Assembly: GCA_018666295.1 (NCBI GenBank)
Contig: JABIZW010000168.1
Coordinates: 1-26,484, forward strand
DNA length: 26,484 bases
Source of the DNA: Halieaceae bacterium
Lineage (GTDB): Bacteria; Pseudomonadota; Gammaproteobacteria; Pseudomonadales; Halieaceae
Reading direction: 5' to 3'
Shown: positions 13,890-23,517 of the stretch, in pieces
Numbering within the stretch: the stretch's first letter is position 1
Layout of the letters: each line of letters opens with the position of its first letter
Program-made: the position numbers and the translations under genes
The notes under the pieces: model-generated
Told to the model about the DNA's origin: nothing
Databases searched by the model: none
Seen by the model: the letters and a program-made list of their open reading frames with translations, nothing else

Positions 13890-16800
13890 CGACGCGACGC
13901 CGATAAACGTCGTACTCGTCACGCTCGATAACCATGTAAATGGTGCTATTGCGCGCGCTGAGAAACGCCTCATGCACGATCTTCCAGGAATTCAATTTTC
14001 CAGTTTTGCAGCCACAGAATGGAACGGTGATCCGCAGTCTCTGGCCGATTGTCACAGCGCTATTGCGCAGGGTGACATCGTCATCGTAACGATGCTGTTC
14101 ATGGAGGCGCACATCAAGGCCGTCTCTGATGCGCTGGCCGCACGCAGAGACCATTGTGACGCAATGATCTGCTGCATGTCTGGACCCGAAATCATGCAAT
14201 TAACACGCATGGGGCGTTTCACGATGGACGGTGAGCCGTCTGGTCCGATTGCATTACTGAAGCGACTCAGAGGCGCCCCTAAAGATGGAAAGCCCGGGGC
14301 CTCCGGTGAGCGTCAACTCGCCATGCTCAGACGACTGCCCAGAATTTTGCGATTTATTCCCGGTACGGCACAAGACGTCCGCGCCTATTTCTTAACACTT
14401 CAGTATTGGCTTGCCGGCTCAGAGGATAACTTAGCCCGAATGGTTAGTTTCCTCGTGCATCGCTATGCCGCGGGACCGAGGGAGGTCTTACGGAAGGTTG
14501 CGCTAGAGGAGCCGCCGATCGAATACCCTGATGTTGGTATTTATCAGCTTGAGGGTCGTCAGCGAATTGTTGACTCGGTGGAGGCTATTACAACTCAGGC
14601 TGGAGAGACATCAGGAACCGTTGGATTGCTGCTCATGAGGTCCTACGCTCTGGCCGGCAACACGCGACACTATGATGCCGTTATTCGCGCGTTCGAGGCG
14701 CGGGGACTGCGCGTCATACCCGCATTTGCCGCAGGGCTTGATGCAAGACCCGCGATAAAGCGTTTCTTTATGGACGGTAAAACGCCAATTGTCGATGCGG
14801 TGGTCTCTCTCACGGGTTTTTCACTGGTCGGGGGTCCTGCTTACAACGATACCGATGCGGCGCAGGAAATTCTTTCTGAGCTCAATGTGCCGTATCTGGC
14901 GGTGCAAGCGCTCGAGTTTCAAAGCATCAACCAATGGCGCGAATCGCCAATGGGCCTGATGCCTGTAGAAGCGACGATCATGGTTGCTATTCCCGAGCTG
15001 GACGGTGCAATTGGCCCCATGGTGTTCAGCGGTAGGGATCAAGAGGATCCAAAGCGTTCATTTGATATGAGTCCCGAGAGCGAGCGTATCGATCGCCTTG
15101 CAGACCGGGTTCGAAAGTTGGTCACATTACGTCGCAGGTCTCGATCAGAACGCAAAATTGGCATTACCCTGTTTAATTTTCCGCCCAACAGTGGCGCCAC
15201 GGGTACCGCTGCGCATTTGAACGTCTTTGAGTCGCTGCTCAATACGCTGAACGCACTCGCCAAGTCGGGTTATCAGGTAGATGTGCCTGAGAATGTCGAT
15301 GCCCTGAGGGACGCCTTGCTGAAAGGTAATTCTCAACAGTACGGGGCAGAGGCCAACGTCTTTGGAACCATTAGCGTTGACGATCACGTTGCGCGCGAAC
15401 CTTATCTTGAGGAAATCGAAGCGCAGTGGGGACCGGCGCCCGGCAAGCATTGGACTGATGGTCGTCAGCTCTTCGTCTTGGGTCAAACCTTTGGCAACGT
15501 CTTTGTCGGTATCCAGCCCGCCATGGGATACGAAGGTGACCCGATGCGGCTCTTGTTTGAGGGTGGACTCGCACCGACGCACAGTTTCTCAGCCTACTAC
15601 CGATGGCTTAGAGAAGACTATGAAGCTGATGCTGTGCTGCACTTTGGTACACATGGGGCGCTTGAATTTATGCCGGGTAAGCAGGTGGGCTTATCCAATA
15701 AGTGCTGGCCCGATCGCCTCATTGCCGATTTGCCTAATTTTTATTTATATGCGGCTAACAACCCTTCCGAGGGGCTCATTGCAAAGAGACGATCGGCAGC
15801 GACGCTGATCAGTTATTTGACGCCGCCGGTGACGAAGGCTGACTTGCATAAGGAATTTGCAGAGTTACGCTCGATGATTGACCGATGGCGAACACGCGAT
15901 CCCGCGACCCATGACGAGCAGCTCAGGCTACTGATTGACGCAATTGCAGGTCATGCAGAGCGGTGTGAGTTGAGCCATGGGGGAGCGCCAGACGCACTCT
16001 CGGAGGCTGAGCGTTGGGTTGGAGCTTTGCGCACACAGCTTGATGAAATTGAAACATCGCTGATTCCGTTTGGTATGCATGTTGTTGGGACGCCAATGCT
16101 TTCCTCCGAGCGCGCGGAGACGATCTCTGCGATTGCCGAAGCGGGCGGTGCGCTTGGTATTGATGAAATACGCTTAGACGCGGTGCTTGAGGCTGGTGAT
16201 ACAGCCGCACTCAAGGAGCTTCTTGCGGAACTTGACGTGCCTAGCGACGAGATCGAGGCACTGACGCAGCGTCTCCTAGAAACCTTCGAGAATTTGGCTC
16301 AAGAGCACGAGCTCCCCGCGTTGATTAGTGCCCTAGACGGTCACTTTATTTCGCCGGTGTCGGGGGGGGACCTTATTCGAAATCCAGAGAGCCTGCCAAC
16401 TGGGCGTAACATACACGGCTTCGACCCGTTCAGGCTTCCCAGCGCATTCGCTGTTATCGAAGGACAACGTCAAGCAAGCCAACTGACGGACAGGCATTTT
16501 GCGGACACAGGCTCACTGCCGACCTCGGTCGCATTGGTCTTATGGGGCACCGATAATCTTAAAAGTGAAGGTGTTGCGATTGGTCAGGCCCTGGCACTTA
16601 TCGGTGCCAAGCCGCGATTTGACAGTTATGGTCGTCTTTCAGGTGCTGAGCTCATATCTCTTGAAGAATTAGGGCGAGCACGGGTCGACGTAATCGTCAC
16701 TTTGTCGGGTATTTTTCGCGATCTGTTGCCGCTGCAAACACAACTGCTGGCCGAGGCCGCCTATTTGGCAGCGGCTGCTGACGAGCCTCTTGAGCTCAAT

Positions 16801-17598
16801 CCGATTCGTCGCAATGTTTTGGAGTATCAGCGTACGCACGGCTGCGATCTGGATACGGCGTCATTGCGGGTATTTAGTAACTCAGAGGGTGCCTATGGGT
16901 CCAACGTCAACATGTTGGTGGATTCAGGGCGCTGGGAAAACGAATCTGAGTTTGCCGACAACTACACCAACAGAAAGGGCTTTGCTTACGGGCGAGACGG
17001 CCAAGTCTCTCAGCAAACTGAGTTACTCAATGACGTCTTGGGTCATGTCGATCTCGCTTATCAAAACTTGGATTCAGTCGAGTTAGGCATCACCACTGTC
17101 GATCACTATTTCGATACATTAGGTGGCATCAGCAGCGCGGTTCAGCGTGCTAAAGGTGATTCAGTGCCCGTTTATATTGCTGACCACACAGGCAGCGGTG
17201 ACGGAAAAGTTCGGACTTTGGATGAGCAAGTGGCACTCGAGACACGAACGCGTCTGCTCAATCCGAAGTGGTATGAATCAATGCTCGATCACGGGTACGA
17301 AGGCGTGCGTCAAATAGAGGCGCACTTAACCAACACCATGGGTTGGTCAGCCACAGCGGGTGGTGTGGCTCCATGGGTTTACAAGCAAGTGTCAGAAACA
17401 TTCATTCTTGATGAAGATATGCGACGCAGGTTGGCTGAGCTCAATCCTGTTGCTGCATCTCGTGTCGCAAACCGACTCATTGAGGCACAAGAAAGAGACT
17501 ATTGGGGAGCTGACGAGGAACAACTCGAGGCGCTTAGGCGCGCGGGTGAAGACCTTGAAGACCTTCTTGAGGGTATCACGGGGGAAGTTGCAGCATGA
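13861..17598 (+). CDS. bchH: magnesium chelatase subunit H
   Basis: BchH is the large porphyrin-binding subunit that, with BchI and BchD, inserts Mg2+ into protoporphyrin IX, the committed step of the bacteriochlorophyll branch. The 1245-residue protein belongs to the CobN/Mg-chelatase family and is slightly longer than typical purple-bacterial BchH (about 1190-1200). Recognisable blocks include FNFPPNSGATGTAAHLNVFESL (about 437-458), VLHFGTHGALEFMPGKQVGLS (about 594-614) and the C-terminal NTMGWSATAGGVAPWVYKQVSETFILDEDMR. The ATG lies 29 bp inside bchB, and the stop overlaps the bchL start (ATGA). bchI and bchD are not in the window. Confidence 0.97.
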   Translation: MTQKHISATDDATPINVVLVTLDNHVNGAIARAEKRLMHDLPGIQFSSFAATEWNGDPQSLADCHSAIAQGDIVIVTMLFMEAHIKAVSDALAARRDHCDAMICCMSGPEIMQLTRMGRFTMDGEPSGPIALLKRLRGAPKDGKPGASGERQLAMLRRLPRILRFIPGTAQDVRAYFLTLQYWLAGSEDNLARMVSFLVHRYAAGPREVLRKVALEEPPIEYPDVGIYQLEGRQRIVDSVEAITTQAGETSGTVGLLLMRSYALAGNTRHYDAVIRAFEARGLRVIPAFAAGLDARPAIKRFFMDGKTPIVDAVVSLTGFSLVGGPAYNDTDAAQEILSELNVPYLAVQALEFQSINQWRESPMGLMPVEATIMVAIPELDGAIGPMVFSGRDQEDPKRSFDMSPESERIDRLADRVRKLVTLRRRSRSERKIGITLFNFPPNSGATGTAAHLNVFESLLNTLNALAKSGYQVDVPENVDALRDALLKGNSQQYGAEANVFGTISVDDHVAREPYLEEIEAQWGPAPGKHWTDGRQLFVLGQTFGNVFVGIQPAMGYEGDPMRLLFEGGLAPTHSFSAYYRWLREDYEADAVLHFGTHGALEFMPGKQVGLSNKCWPDRLIADLPNFYLYAANNPSEGLIAKRRSAATLISYLTPPVTKADLHKEFAELRSMIDRWRTRDPATHDEQLRLLIDAIAGHAERCELSHGGAPDALSEAERWVGALRTQLDEIETSLIPFGMHVVGTPMLSSERAETISAIAEAGGALGIDEIRLDAVLEAGDTAALKELLAELDVPSDEIEALTQRLLETFENLAQEHELPALISALDGHFISPVSGGDLIRNPESLPTGRNIHGFDPFRLPSAFAVIEGQRQASQLTDRHFADTGSLPTSVALVLWGTDNLKSEGVAIGQALALIGAKPRFDSYGRLSGAELISLEELGRARVDVIVTLSGIFRDLLPLQTQLLAEAAYLAAAADEPLELNPIRRNVLEYQRTHGCDLDTASLRVFSNSEGAYGSNVNMLVDSGRWENESEFADNYTNRKGFAYGRDGQVSQQTELLNDVLGHVDLAYQNLDSVELGITTVDHYFDTLGGISSAVQRAKGDSVPVYIADHTGSGDGKVRTLDEQVALETRTRLLNPKWYESMLDHGYEGVRQIEAHLTNTMGWSATAGGVAPWVYKQVSETFILDEDMRRRLAELNPVAASRVANRLIEAQERDYWGADEEQLEALRRAGEDLEDLLEGITGEVAA

Positions 17599-18500
17599 AT
17601 TCACCAAATAATTTTATTCCAGTAAAAGACGTGGGTCGCGGTGATGGCGAGGGCAGTGTCCAAGTTCATCTCGATGAACAAATCGATGCTGCAAAAGCCA
17701 AAGTCTTTGCAGTTTACGGTAAGGGCGGGATCGGCAAGAGCACGACCTCTTCGAATCTGTCTGTCGCCTTTTCAAAGTTGGGTAAGCGGGTCATCCAGAT
17801 AGGTTGTGACCCCAAACACGATTCGACGTTCACGTTGACGAAGTCACTGATACCGACGGTGATCGACGTGCTTGAATCCGTGGAGTTCCATGCAGAAGAA
17901 CTGCAAACGGAGGATTACGTTCAAATCGGCTACAACGGTGTCATGTGTGTGGAGGCGGGGGGTCCCCCAGCAGGCACAGGCTGTGGTGGTTATGTGGTGG
18001 GTCAGACGGTCAAGCTTTTGAAGCAACATCACTTACTCGATGATGCGGACGTGGTGATCTTTGACGTGCTGGGCGATGTGGTCTGCGGCGGATTCGCGTC
18101 GCCACTTCAGCACGCTGAGCGCGCATTGGTGGTCACAGCCAACGATTTTGATTCGATTTTTGCGATGAACCGGATCGCAGCCGCGATAGAAGCAAAATCC
18201 AAAAATTATGGTGTCCGTTTAGGAGGCGTTATTGCAAATCGCAGTGCGGAGACCGACGAGATTGACCGCTTTAACGCGGAGGTGGGTCTGGGACGCGTTG
18301 CACACTTCAAAGACCTCGATGTGATTCGTCGCAGTCGACTGAAGAAGTCTACGTTATTTGAGCTGCCCGAGACGCCCGAATTAAAGGCCGTGCAAGACGA
18401 GTACCTGCAGTTGGCTGAGGGTTTGTACTACGGGTCCAAGTCCTACGATGTGAAGCCGATGAAAGATCGCGATCTATTCGACTTTTTGGGATTTGATTGA
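17595..18500 (+). CDS. bchL: light-independent protochlorophyllide reductase iron protein
   Basis: BchL is the NifH-like ATPase that delivers electrons to BchNB. The 301-residue protein has the P-loop YGKGGIGKSTTSSN (residues 41-54) and the switch region GCDPKHDSTF (70-79). Two cysteines bridge the homodimer [4Fe-4S] cluster: Cys130 (in GTGCGGYVV) and Cys164 (in DVVCGGFA). It begins with ATGA overlapping the bchH stop; its own stop overlaps the bchM ATG (TGATG). The placement of bchL between bchH and bchM is the conserved purple-bacterial arrangement. Confidence 0.98.
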   Translation: MNSPNNFIPVKDVGRGDGEGSVQVHLDEQIDAAKAKVFAVYGKGGIGKSTTSSNLSVAFSKLGKRVIQIGCDPKHDSTFTLTKSLIPTVIDVLESVEFHAEELQTEDYVQIGYNGVMCVEAGGPPAGTGCGGYVVGQTVKLLKQHHLLDDADVVIFDVLGDVVCGGFASPLQHAERALVVTANDFDSIFAMNRIAAAIEAKSKNYGVRLGGVIANRSAETDEIDRFNAEVGLGRVAHFKDLDVIRRSRLKKSTLFELPETPELKAVQDEYLQLAEGLYYGSKSYDVKPMKDRDLFDFLGFD

Positions 18501-19204
18501 TGCCATTGGCCAACTACCAACAGCGACGCGCGCAAATCGAACACTACTTCGATAGAACGGCTGCGGACGTCTGGGCACGACTGACCTCGGATGAGCCAGT
18601 GAGCGGTATTCGAGAGACTGTTCGTGCTGGCCGCGAGTCAATGCGGAGCACCTTGTTGAGTTGGCTTCCCGACGACTTGAGCGGTAAAAAAGTACTCGAT
18701 GCCGGCTGCGGTACCGGTGTGATTTCGATCGAGCTGGCAAAACGTGGCGCACAAGTTGTCGCGGTTGATTTGTCTGAATCGCTGATCAGTCTGGCCAATC
18801 AGCGTTACTCAGATCTCGATGAGTATGGCCGTATACAGTTTGTTGTGGGCGATATGCGTCAGTTGGAGGGCGAGCAATTTGATCACGTGCTCGCAATGGA
18901 CTCGATTATTCACTATGCAGCCAAAGACGGTCTGAAAACGTTAGAGACTCTGGCATCGACTGTTAACACCTCAATGGTCTTCACGTTCGCTCCAAAAACA
19001 ATTCCGTTGGCGGCAATGCACGCGATTGGCAAATTGTTTCCTAGAAGTGATCGAGCGCCTGCCATTGAACCTATTGCTCCGAACACCTTGCTGAGGTCGA
19101 TCACGACTTCAGAAGCGCTGTCAGATTGGCAGGTGTCTCGTGAGCGACGCGTTTCAACAGGGTTTTACACGTCACAAGCGATGGAGTTGGTGAGAGCATG
19201 CTAA
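18500..19204 (+). CDS. bchM: Mg-protoporphyrin IX methyltransferase
   Basis: BchM transfers a methyl group from S-adenosylmethionine to the C13 propionate of Mg-protoporphyrin IX, giving the ester used by AcsF. The SAM-binding motif I VLDAGCGTGVISIELAKRG lies at about residues 65-83, followed by VVAVDLS (86-92). The length (234 aa) fits the family. I choose the ATG at 18500 (TGATG with the bchL stop) rather than the TTG one codon earlier. The end overlaps lhaA by 7 bp. BchM usually acts together with BchH, its upstream neighbour but one. Confidence 0.95.
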   Translation: MPLANYQQRRAQIEHYFDRTAADVWARLTSDEPVSGIRETVRAGRESMRSTLLSWLPDDLSGKKVLDAGCGTGVISIELAKRGAQVVAVDLSESLISLANQRYSDLDEYGRIQFVVGDMRQLEGEQFDHVLAMDSIIHYAAKDGLKTLETLASTVNTSMVFTFAPKTIPLAAMHAIGKLFPRSDRAPAIEPIAPNTLLRSITTSEALSDWQVSRERRVSTGFYTSQAMELVRAC

Positions 19205-20628
19205 TCACTCGTGACCAGCTGAACGCCTTCACCGCGCAGATCAACCCACGGTATCTACCGTGGTTCAACGTGGTGCAAGGCGAATTGACGCTGTCGCGAC
19301 TGGCTCGCTTGTCATTGTTTCAAGTCTCGGTCGGGATCTGCTTTGTACTTCTCAACGGTACCTTAAATCGAATTATGGTCGTGGAGTTGGGGCGAGCTGC
19401 GTGGCTTGTTTCAGCAATGCTCGCTTTGCCCTTGCTGTTAGCGCCTGCGCGAGTGCTGATCGGCTATCGGTCAGACAATCACCGATCGTTGCTTGGCTAT
19501 CGTCGTCTCCCCTATTTATGGATGGGGACGATGGGGCAGTTTGGCGGCCTTGCGCTCATGCCGTTCGTACTCATTCTTATGACCTCCGGTGAGGGGAATG
19601 CGACCTGGCTGGGGTTCGTGATGTCGCTGGGCGCGCTGTTGATGGTGGGCGCAGGCATGCACGTCACGCAGACCGCTGGGCTCGCTTTAGCAACGGATCT
19701 CGCGACGGAAAAGACCCGTCATCAGGTCGTTACGATGCTCTATCTTATGCTTCTAGTGGGCATGATTATTGGAGCGCTTGGCTTCTCTGTTTTGCTGGAG
19801 CCCTTCAGTTATTTTAGATTGATTCAAGTGATTCAAGGCTCTGCACTCGTCGTAGCAGGCCTAAATATTATCGCTATGTGGCAAATGGAGCCCCGAAGAC
19901 CGGACCTTACGCGTTTCGATCTTGAACGCCCCACGTTGCGAGCCTCCTGGCTCGCTCTGTCGTCACACCCGGGAGCGCATCGCTTGCTGGTCGCTGTTGC
20001 ACTGGGCACCCTCGGTTTTAGCATGCAGGAAATTTTGCTGGAGCCCTACGGCGCTGAAGTCTTGGCAATGTCGGTGAGTCAGACCACTCGGCTTACTGCG
20101 ATGTTTGCGATTGGAATGCTGATTGCTATGGCGCTGGCTGCGCGCTATTTAGGACGTTCCGGTGAACCCATCCGTCTTGCTGCCTACGGTTCAGTCATCG
20201 GGGTGTTTGCATTTTCGGCTGTCATCATTGCCGGTGCAATCGAGTCGTTGGCTCTCTTTGCGCTCGGTACGCTTTTGATTGGTGTTGGCAATGGCTTATT
20301 TGCCGTTGGAACGCTGACCGCTGCAATGTTGCTCGCGGGGAGCGCGACCACCGGTCTGGTCATCGGTATATGGGGTGCTGTTCAGGCAACAGCCGCAGGC
20401 TGCGCCGTATTTTTGGGCGGCGCGCTACGTGACGCGACTCAAGCATTAATCGAGGGTGGAATGGTGGGCGCAGAGATTGCGAGCGCAGCGACGCCTTACG
20501 GTGCTGTTTACCACCTCGAGATCATTATTTTATTCGCCTCGCTGATCGCACTGGGTCCATTGGTGCGACGGTTAGGCATTAACAACAACCAACCAATCAC
20601 AATGCAACTTGCTGATTTCCCAAGCTAG
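19198..20628 (+). CDS. lhaA: LH1 assembly protein LhaA (PucC/BCD family carrier)
   Basis: A 476-residue membrane protein with about 12 hydrophobic helices, of the PucC/LhaA branch of the major facilitator superfamily. Hallmarks include SLFQVSVGICFVLLNGTLNRIMVVELG (about residues 40-66) and the loop RVLIGYRSDNHRSLLGYRRLPY. LhaA is required for LH1 antenna assembly in Rhodobacter; its position between bchM and puhA is the conserved one. In other purple bacteria the puhA promoter lies inside this gene's 3' part; I could not identify it with confidence here. It overlaps bchM by 7 bp and ends 24 bp before puhA. Confidence 0.95.
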   Translation: MLITRDQLNAFTAQINPRYLPWFNVVQGELTLSRLARLSLFQVSVGICFVLLNGTLNRIMVVELGRAAWLVSAMLALPLLLAPARVLIGYRSDNHRSLLGYRRLPYLWMGTMGQFGGLALMPFVLILMTSGEGNATWLGFVMSLGALLMVGAGMHVTQTAGLALATDLATEKTRHQVVTMLYLMLLVGMIIGALGFSVLLEPFSYFRLIQVIQGSALVVAGLNIIAMWQMEPRRPDLTRFDLERPTLRASWLALSSHPGAHRLLVAVALGTLGFSMQEILLEPYGAEVLAMSVSQTTRLTAMFAIGMLIAMALAARYLGRSGEPIRLAAYGSVIGVFAFSAVIIAGAIESLALFALGTLLIGVGNGLFAVGTLTAAMLLAGSATTGLVIGIWGAVQATAAGCAVFLGGALRDATQALIEGGMVGAEIASAATPYGAVYHLEIIILFASLIALGPLVRRLGINNNQPITMQLADFPS

Positions 20629-20652
20629 AAACCACTACCAGGAGGACACACC

Positions 20653-21411
20653 ATGGGTACTGGAGAATTTTACTTAGACTTTGCAGCGATAACGTTTACC
20701 GTATTTTGCGGCGCGTTCGTCGTCCTCGTGCTCTACCTTCATAAAGAAGGTAAACGCGAGGGCTTCCCCATTCGTCACGACGGACGAATTGATGAGTTAG
20801 ACAATGGTATTGGCGGTCTTCCAAACCCCAAAACCTACAAGCTAGCGCATGGCCAAGGCGAGCGTACAGTGCCGGGACCAATGCCCGAGCAGTATGAGCT
20901 CAAAGCCACGCCTACGCACGCTCATCCAGGAGCGCCTTTGGAGCCTACCGGAGACCCAATGGTCGACGGCGTGGGCCCTGCGGCATACGCAATTCGACCG
21001 GAGCATCCTGATTTGACGGTTGACGGAGCCCCACGAATTGTACCTTTGAGAGTCGATGGTGAGCACAAGGTTCACAAGAACGACCCAGACCCCCGCGGAC
21101 AAGCCGTGTTTGGCTGTGATGGTGCTCAGGGAGCCACTGTGGTTGATTTGTGGGTTGATCGGGCGGAACCACACTTTCGCTACGCCGAGCTCGAGGTGGG
21201 TGACCGTAGGGTACTTTTGCCTATGACGATGGCAAGAGTGAAGCGAGACGGCAGCGTCCACGTGAAGTCTATTCGCAGCGATCAGTTTAAACAGGTGCCT
21301 GGTCTGGCGAATCCAGATCAAGTAACGCTTCAGGAAGAGGACAAGATCGTGGCCTTTTACGGTGGCGGCACGATGTATGCGATGCCTGGTCGCCAAGGCC
21401 CAATCTTGTGA
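20653..21411 (+). CDS. puhA: photosynthetic reaction centre H subunit
   Basis: PuhA caps the L/M core on the cytoplasmic side and helps proton delivery to the secondary quinone. The 252-residue protein has one N-terminal membrane helix (about residues 9-31) followed by HKEGKREGFP, then a soluble beta-rich domain containing the family motifs VFGCDGAQGATVVDLWVDRAEPHFRYAELEV (about 154-184) and the C-terminal YGGGTMYAMPGRQGPIL. A strong ribosome-binding site AGGAGG lies 8 nt before the ATG, stronger than at the bch genes, consistent with the higher amount of a structural subunit. The stop overlaps the GTG start of puhB. Confidence 0.98.
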   Translation: MGTGEFYLDFAAITFTVFCGAFVVLVLYLHKEGKREGFPIRHDGRIDELDNGIGGLPNPKTYKLAHGQGERTVPGPMPEQYELKATPTHAHPGAPLEPTGDPMVDGVGPAAYAIRPEHPDLTVDGAPRIVPLRVDGEHKVHKNDPDPRGQAVFGCDGAQGATVVDLWVDRAEPHFRYAELEVGDRRVLLPMTMARVKRDGSVHVKSIRSDQFKQVPGLANPDQVTLQEEDKIVAFYGGGTMYAMPGRQGPIL

Positions 21412-22028
21412 ATGAGTACGAGTATGAGCCGATCGTAGGGCTCCCATCGGAGCTGCCTGAGGGTGAACAAGTCCTCTGGCAGTCGTCACCCACTTGGGAC
21501 TCTATGGCTAGGCGCGTCTTTCAATTACATGCGGCGTCTCTGTACTTTTTGGTGCTAATTTCTGCACACGCTATTTATCGAATCATGGATGGAGCGTCCC
21601 TGTCAGTATTAACGGGCACCTTGGCATGGCAAAGCGGGTTGGCGCTTTCGGTGCTTGTCATCTTGGCGTTCATGGCGAAACTGTATTCGAACAGCACGCT
21701 TTACACGATCACGAATCGGCGACTGATTATTCGGTCAGGGGTGGCGCTTCCGATGATTATCAACCTTCCTTTGGCCAAGGTTGAGTCCGCGGGGCTAAGG
21801 CGATTGCGAAACGGAACGGGTGACATCACCTTTCTGCCTATTGAAGGTACTAAGGTTTACTGGTTGATGCTTTGGCCTCACGTCCGGCCGTTCAGCTTTC
21901 GACGAGTGCAGCCGCTACTGAGAGGGATAGAAGATCCCGATGTTGTCGCTCGGTTACTCGTCAATGTCATTGATGAGATGGGCGTTACAACAAACGATGC
22001 AGAGGCAACACAGATTGCCGCAGCTTAG
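21408..22028 (+). CDS. puhB: photosynthetic complex assembly protein PuhB
   Basis: PuhB assists reaction-centre assembly and binds PuhA in Rhodobacter capsulatus. The 206-residue protein starts with the family stretch YEPIVGLPSELPEGEQVLWQSSPTW (about residues 6-30). Two membrane helices follow (about 45-64 and 72-91). Next comes a bacterial PH-like domain (TLYTITNRRLIIRSGVALPMIINLPLAKVESAGLRR). The start is GTG, overlapping the puhA stop (GTGA). An out-of-frame ATG at 21412 is not used. Confidence 0.93.
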   Translation: MNEYEYEPIVGLPSELPEGEQVLWQSSPTWDSMARRVFQLHAASLYFLVLISAHAIYRIMDGASLSVLTGTLAWQSGLALSVLVILAFMAKLYSNSTLYTITNRRLIIRSGVALPMIINLPLAKVESAGLRRLRNGTGDITFLPIEGTKVYWLMLWPHVRPFSFRRVQPLLRGIEDPDVVARLLVNVIDEMGVTTNDAEATQIAAA

Positions 22029-22057
22029 AAAACGCTAGTTCTTCACTAGCTGGGGGG

Positions 22058-22543
22058 ATGATTGTGGGTTGGCCCGGATTGTTGTTCGGGGTGTTGCGGC
22101 ACCCTATCTTTCTATTGTTCGCTGCCGTGGTGCTCTCGTGGGCACTGATTTCCGTCAATAGTCAGGGACATCAGGGACCACCGAAAAAGCCGGATGTGTC
22201 CATTGTGGCGCGAGCCAGCCTCACTGTCATTGATGGAGAGGGTGGTGCCGTGGTTATTAAGCACCTTAAAAGCATGGAGCCACTCGCCACGTATTCAGCC
22301 GGTGAAGGCAGCTTTGTTCGCGGTGTTATGCGCACCCTCGTTCGAGAGCGAGTGTCTCGATCGATCGAGAGCGAGCCTCAGTTCGTTCTTGAGCTGACCG
22401 CCGCGGGTGGGCTTATTTTACTTGACGAGCTCACGGGCTACTGGATCGCCATCGAAGCCTTTGGCCCCGACAACTATCGCGAGTTTCGTGCGCTCTTTGA
22501 CCGCGCGCATGCTTTCGATATTGCAGATCAGGAGCAGTCTTAG
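22058..22543 (+). CDS. puhC: photosynthetic complex assembly protein PuhC
   Basis: PuhC supports formation and organisation of the RC-LH1 core. The 161-residue protein has one N-terminal membrane helix (about residues 11-32) and a soluble, probably periplasmic domain with the family pattern SLTVIDGEGGAVVI (about 49-62) and LLDELTGYWIAIEAFGPDNYREFRALF (about 117-143). A G-rich tract directly before the ATG at 22058 can serve as ribosome-binding site. Assignment rests on position after puhB and the typical size and pattern. Confidence 0.87.
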   Translation: MIVGWPGLLFGVLRHPIFLLFAAVVLSWALISVNSQGHQGPPKKPDVSIVARASLTVIDGEGGAVVIKHLKSMEPLATYSAGEGSFVRGVMRTLVRERVSRSIESEPQFVLELTAAGGLILLDELTGYWIAIEAFGPDNYREFRALFDRAHAFDIADQEQS

Positions 22544-22546
22544 TCC

Positions 22547-23335
22547 ATGTTGCTACCGGCTTTAGTCATTGCGGTCTCTTCATGGTGGTTGTTGACCGGG
22601 CTTGCACTATTGCTCGTCCATCAGCCACACGAGCGGGCGCGGGTGGGCTTTATAATACTGTCGATTCTGGCGTTTGTGGCATGGTGTTTGGTGCCCCTTA
22701 CTGTCGACTCGAGCGAGCCTTTGGCCGCGGCAGTGGGATTTATGTTGGGACTCCTGATATGGGGCTGGCTCGAGGTCAGTTACTTATTGGGCTACGTTAA
22801 CGGACCGAATCACGAGGTCTGTGAAAAAAACGCCACTATGTGGGAGCGGTTCAAAGGCGGTATTGCCACGACGATTTACCACGAAGTGTGTGTGCTGCTT
22901 TCGGTAGGACTTTTGGCAGTGATGAGCTTAGGTCAAGTAAACCCGACTGCATTTTACACGCTCACGGTGCTTTGGCTGATGCGCTGGAGTGCAAAGCTCA
23001 ATTTGTTTCTCGGGGTTCGGGCGTTTAATGAGCGTTGGTTACCGGAGCATTTGCACTATCTCGTGTCGTACTTGAAGACGGACCGACTCAGTATTTTTTT
23101 ACCACTGTCGACACTGGCGGGATTTTATGTGACCTACTCGCTCTTCGGCAGTGCGTCCGCAGGGGCTGAACTCACGCAGCAGCTGTCCTTGTATTTAATC
23201 GCAACGCTGATGCTGTTAGCGTCAATTGAGCATCTTTTTCTGATGTTTCCGCTCAATGATGCTGCGCTTTGGTCGTGGGCCAAAGGAAACGCACCCACAT
23301 TGCGAGCCGTGCGAGACGATAAAGATGATCTCTAG
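22547..23335 (+). CDS. puhE: putative photosynthetic complex assembly protein PuhE
   Basis: A 262-residue polytopic membrane protein of the PuhE (DUF3623) family, with about seven hydrophobic segments. Diagnostic stretches are WGWLEVSYLLGYVNGPNHEVC (about residues 68-88), TIYHEVCVLL (104-113), and RWSAKLNLFLGVRAFNERWLPEHLHYLVSYLK (about 145-176). PuhE affects bacteriochlorophyll level and core-complex assembly in Rhodobacter; the mechanism is unknown. It starts 3 bp after puhC. No acsF intervenes, unlike the common puhC-acsF-puhE order. No strong terminator is visible after the stop. Confidence 0.9.
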   Translation: MLLPALVIAVSSWWLLTGLALLLVHQPHERARVGFIILSILAFVAWCLVPLTVDSSEPLAAAVGFMLGLLIWGWLEVSYLLGYVNGPNHEVCEKNATMWERFKGGIATTIYHEVCVLLSVGLLAVMSLGQVNPTAFYTLTVLWLMRWSAKLNLFLGVRAFNERWLPEHLHYLVSYLKTDRLSIFLPLSTLAGFYVTYSLFGSASAGAELTQQLSLYLIATLMLLASIEHLFLMFPLNDAALWSWAKGNAPTLRAVRDDKDDL

Positions 23336-23517
23336 CTTTCCGGTTCTACATTATTTCTCCCAACTTCGCTTGACGAGCCAGAGACCAAGGAATAGGGTGA
23401 ATGAGCGGGTATGTTTCTTTAGTCCGCAACTGACTGGTGCTTCTGTAGCGCTTTTGTTTGCGGTCCTTGGCTTTCGAGCCACCGTCGAACCCAGCCAGCG
23501 ATTGACGCGGTATTAGA

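Noticed and set aside
13505..13973. Long minus-strand open frames opposite the end of bchB and start of bchH
   Set aside because: Both strands are open there, but the plus-strand proteins are clear family members and the minus frames are shadows.
23256..23516. An 86-codon plus-strand frame between puhE and the hemN-like gene
   Set aside because: It begins inside puhE in another frame, lacks a ribosome-binding site and has no coherent domain.
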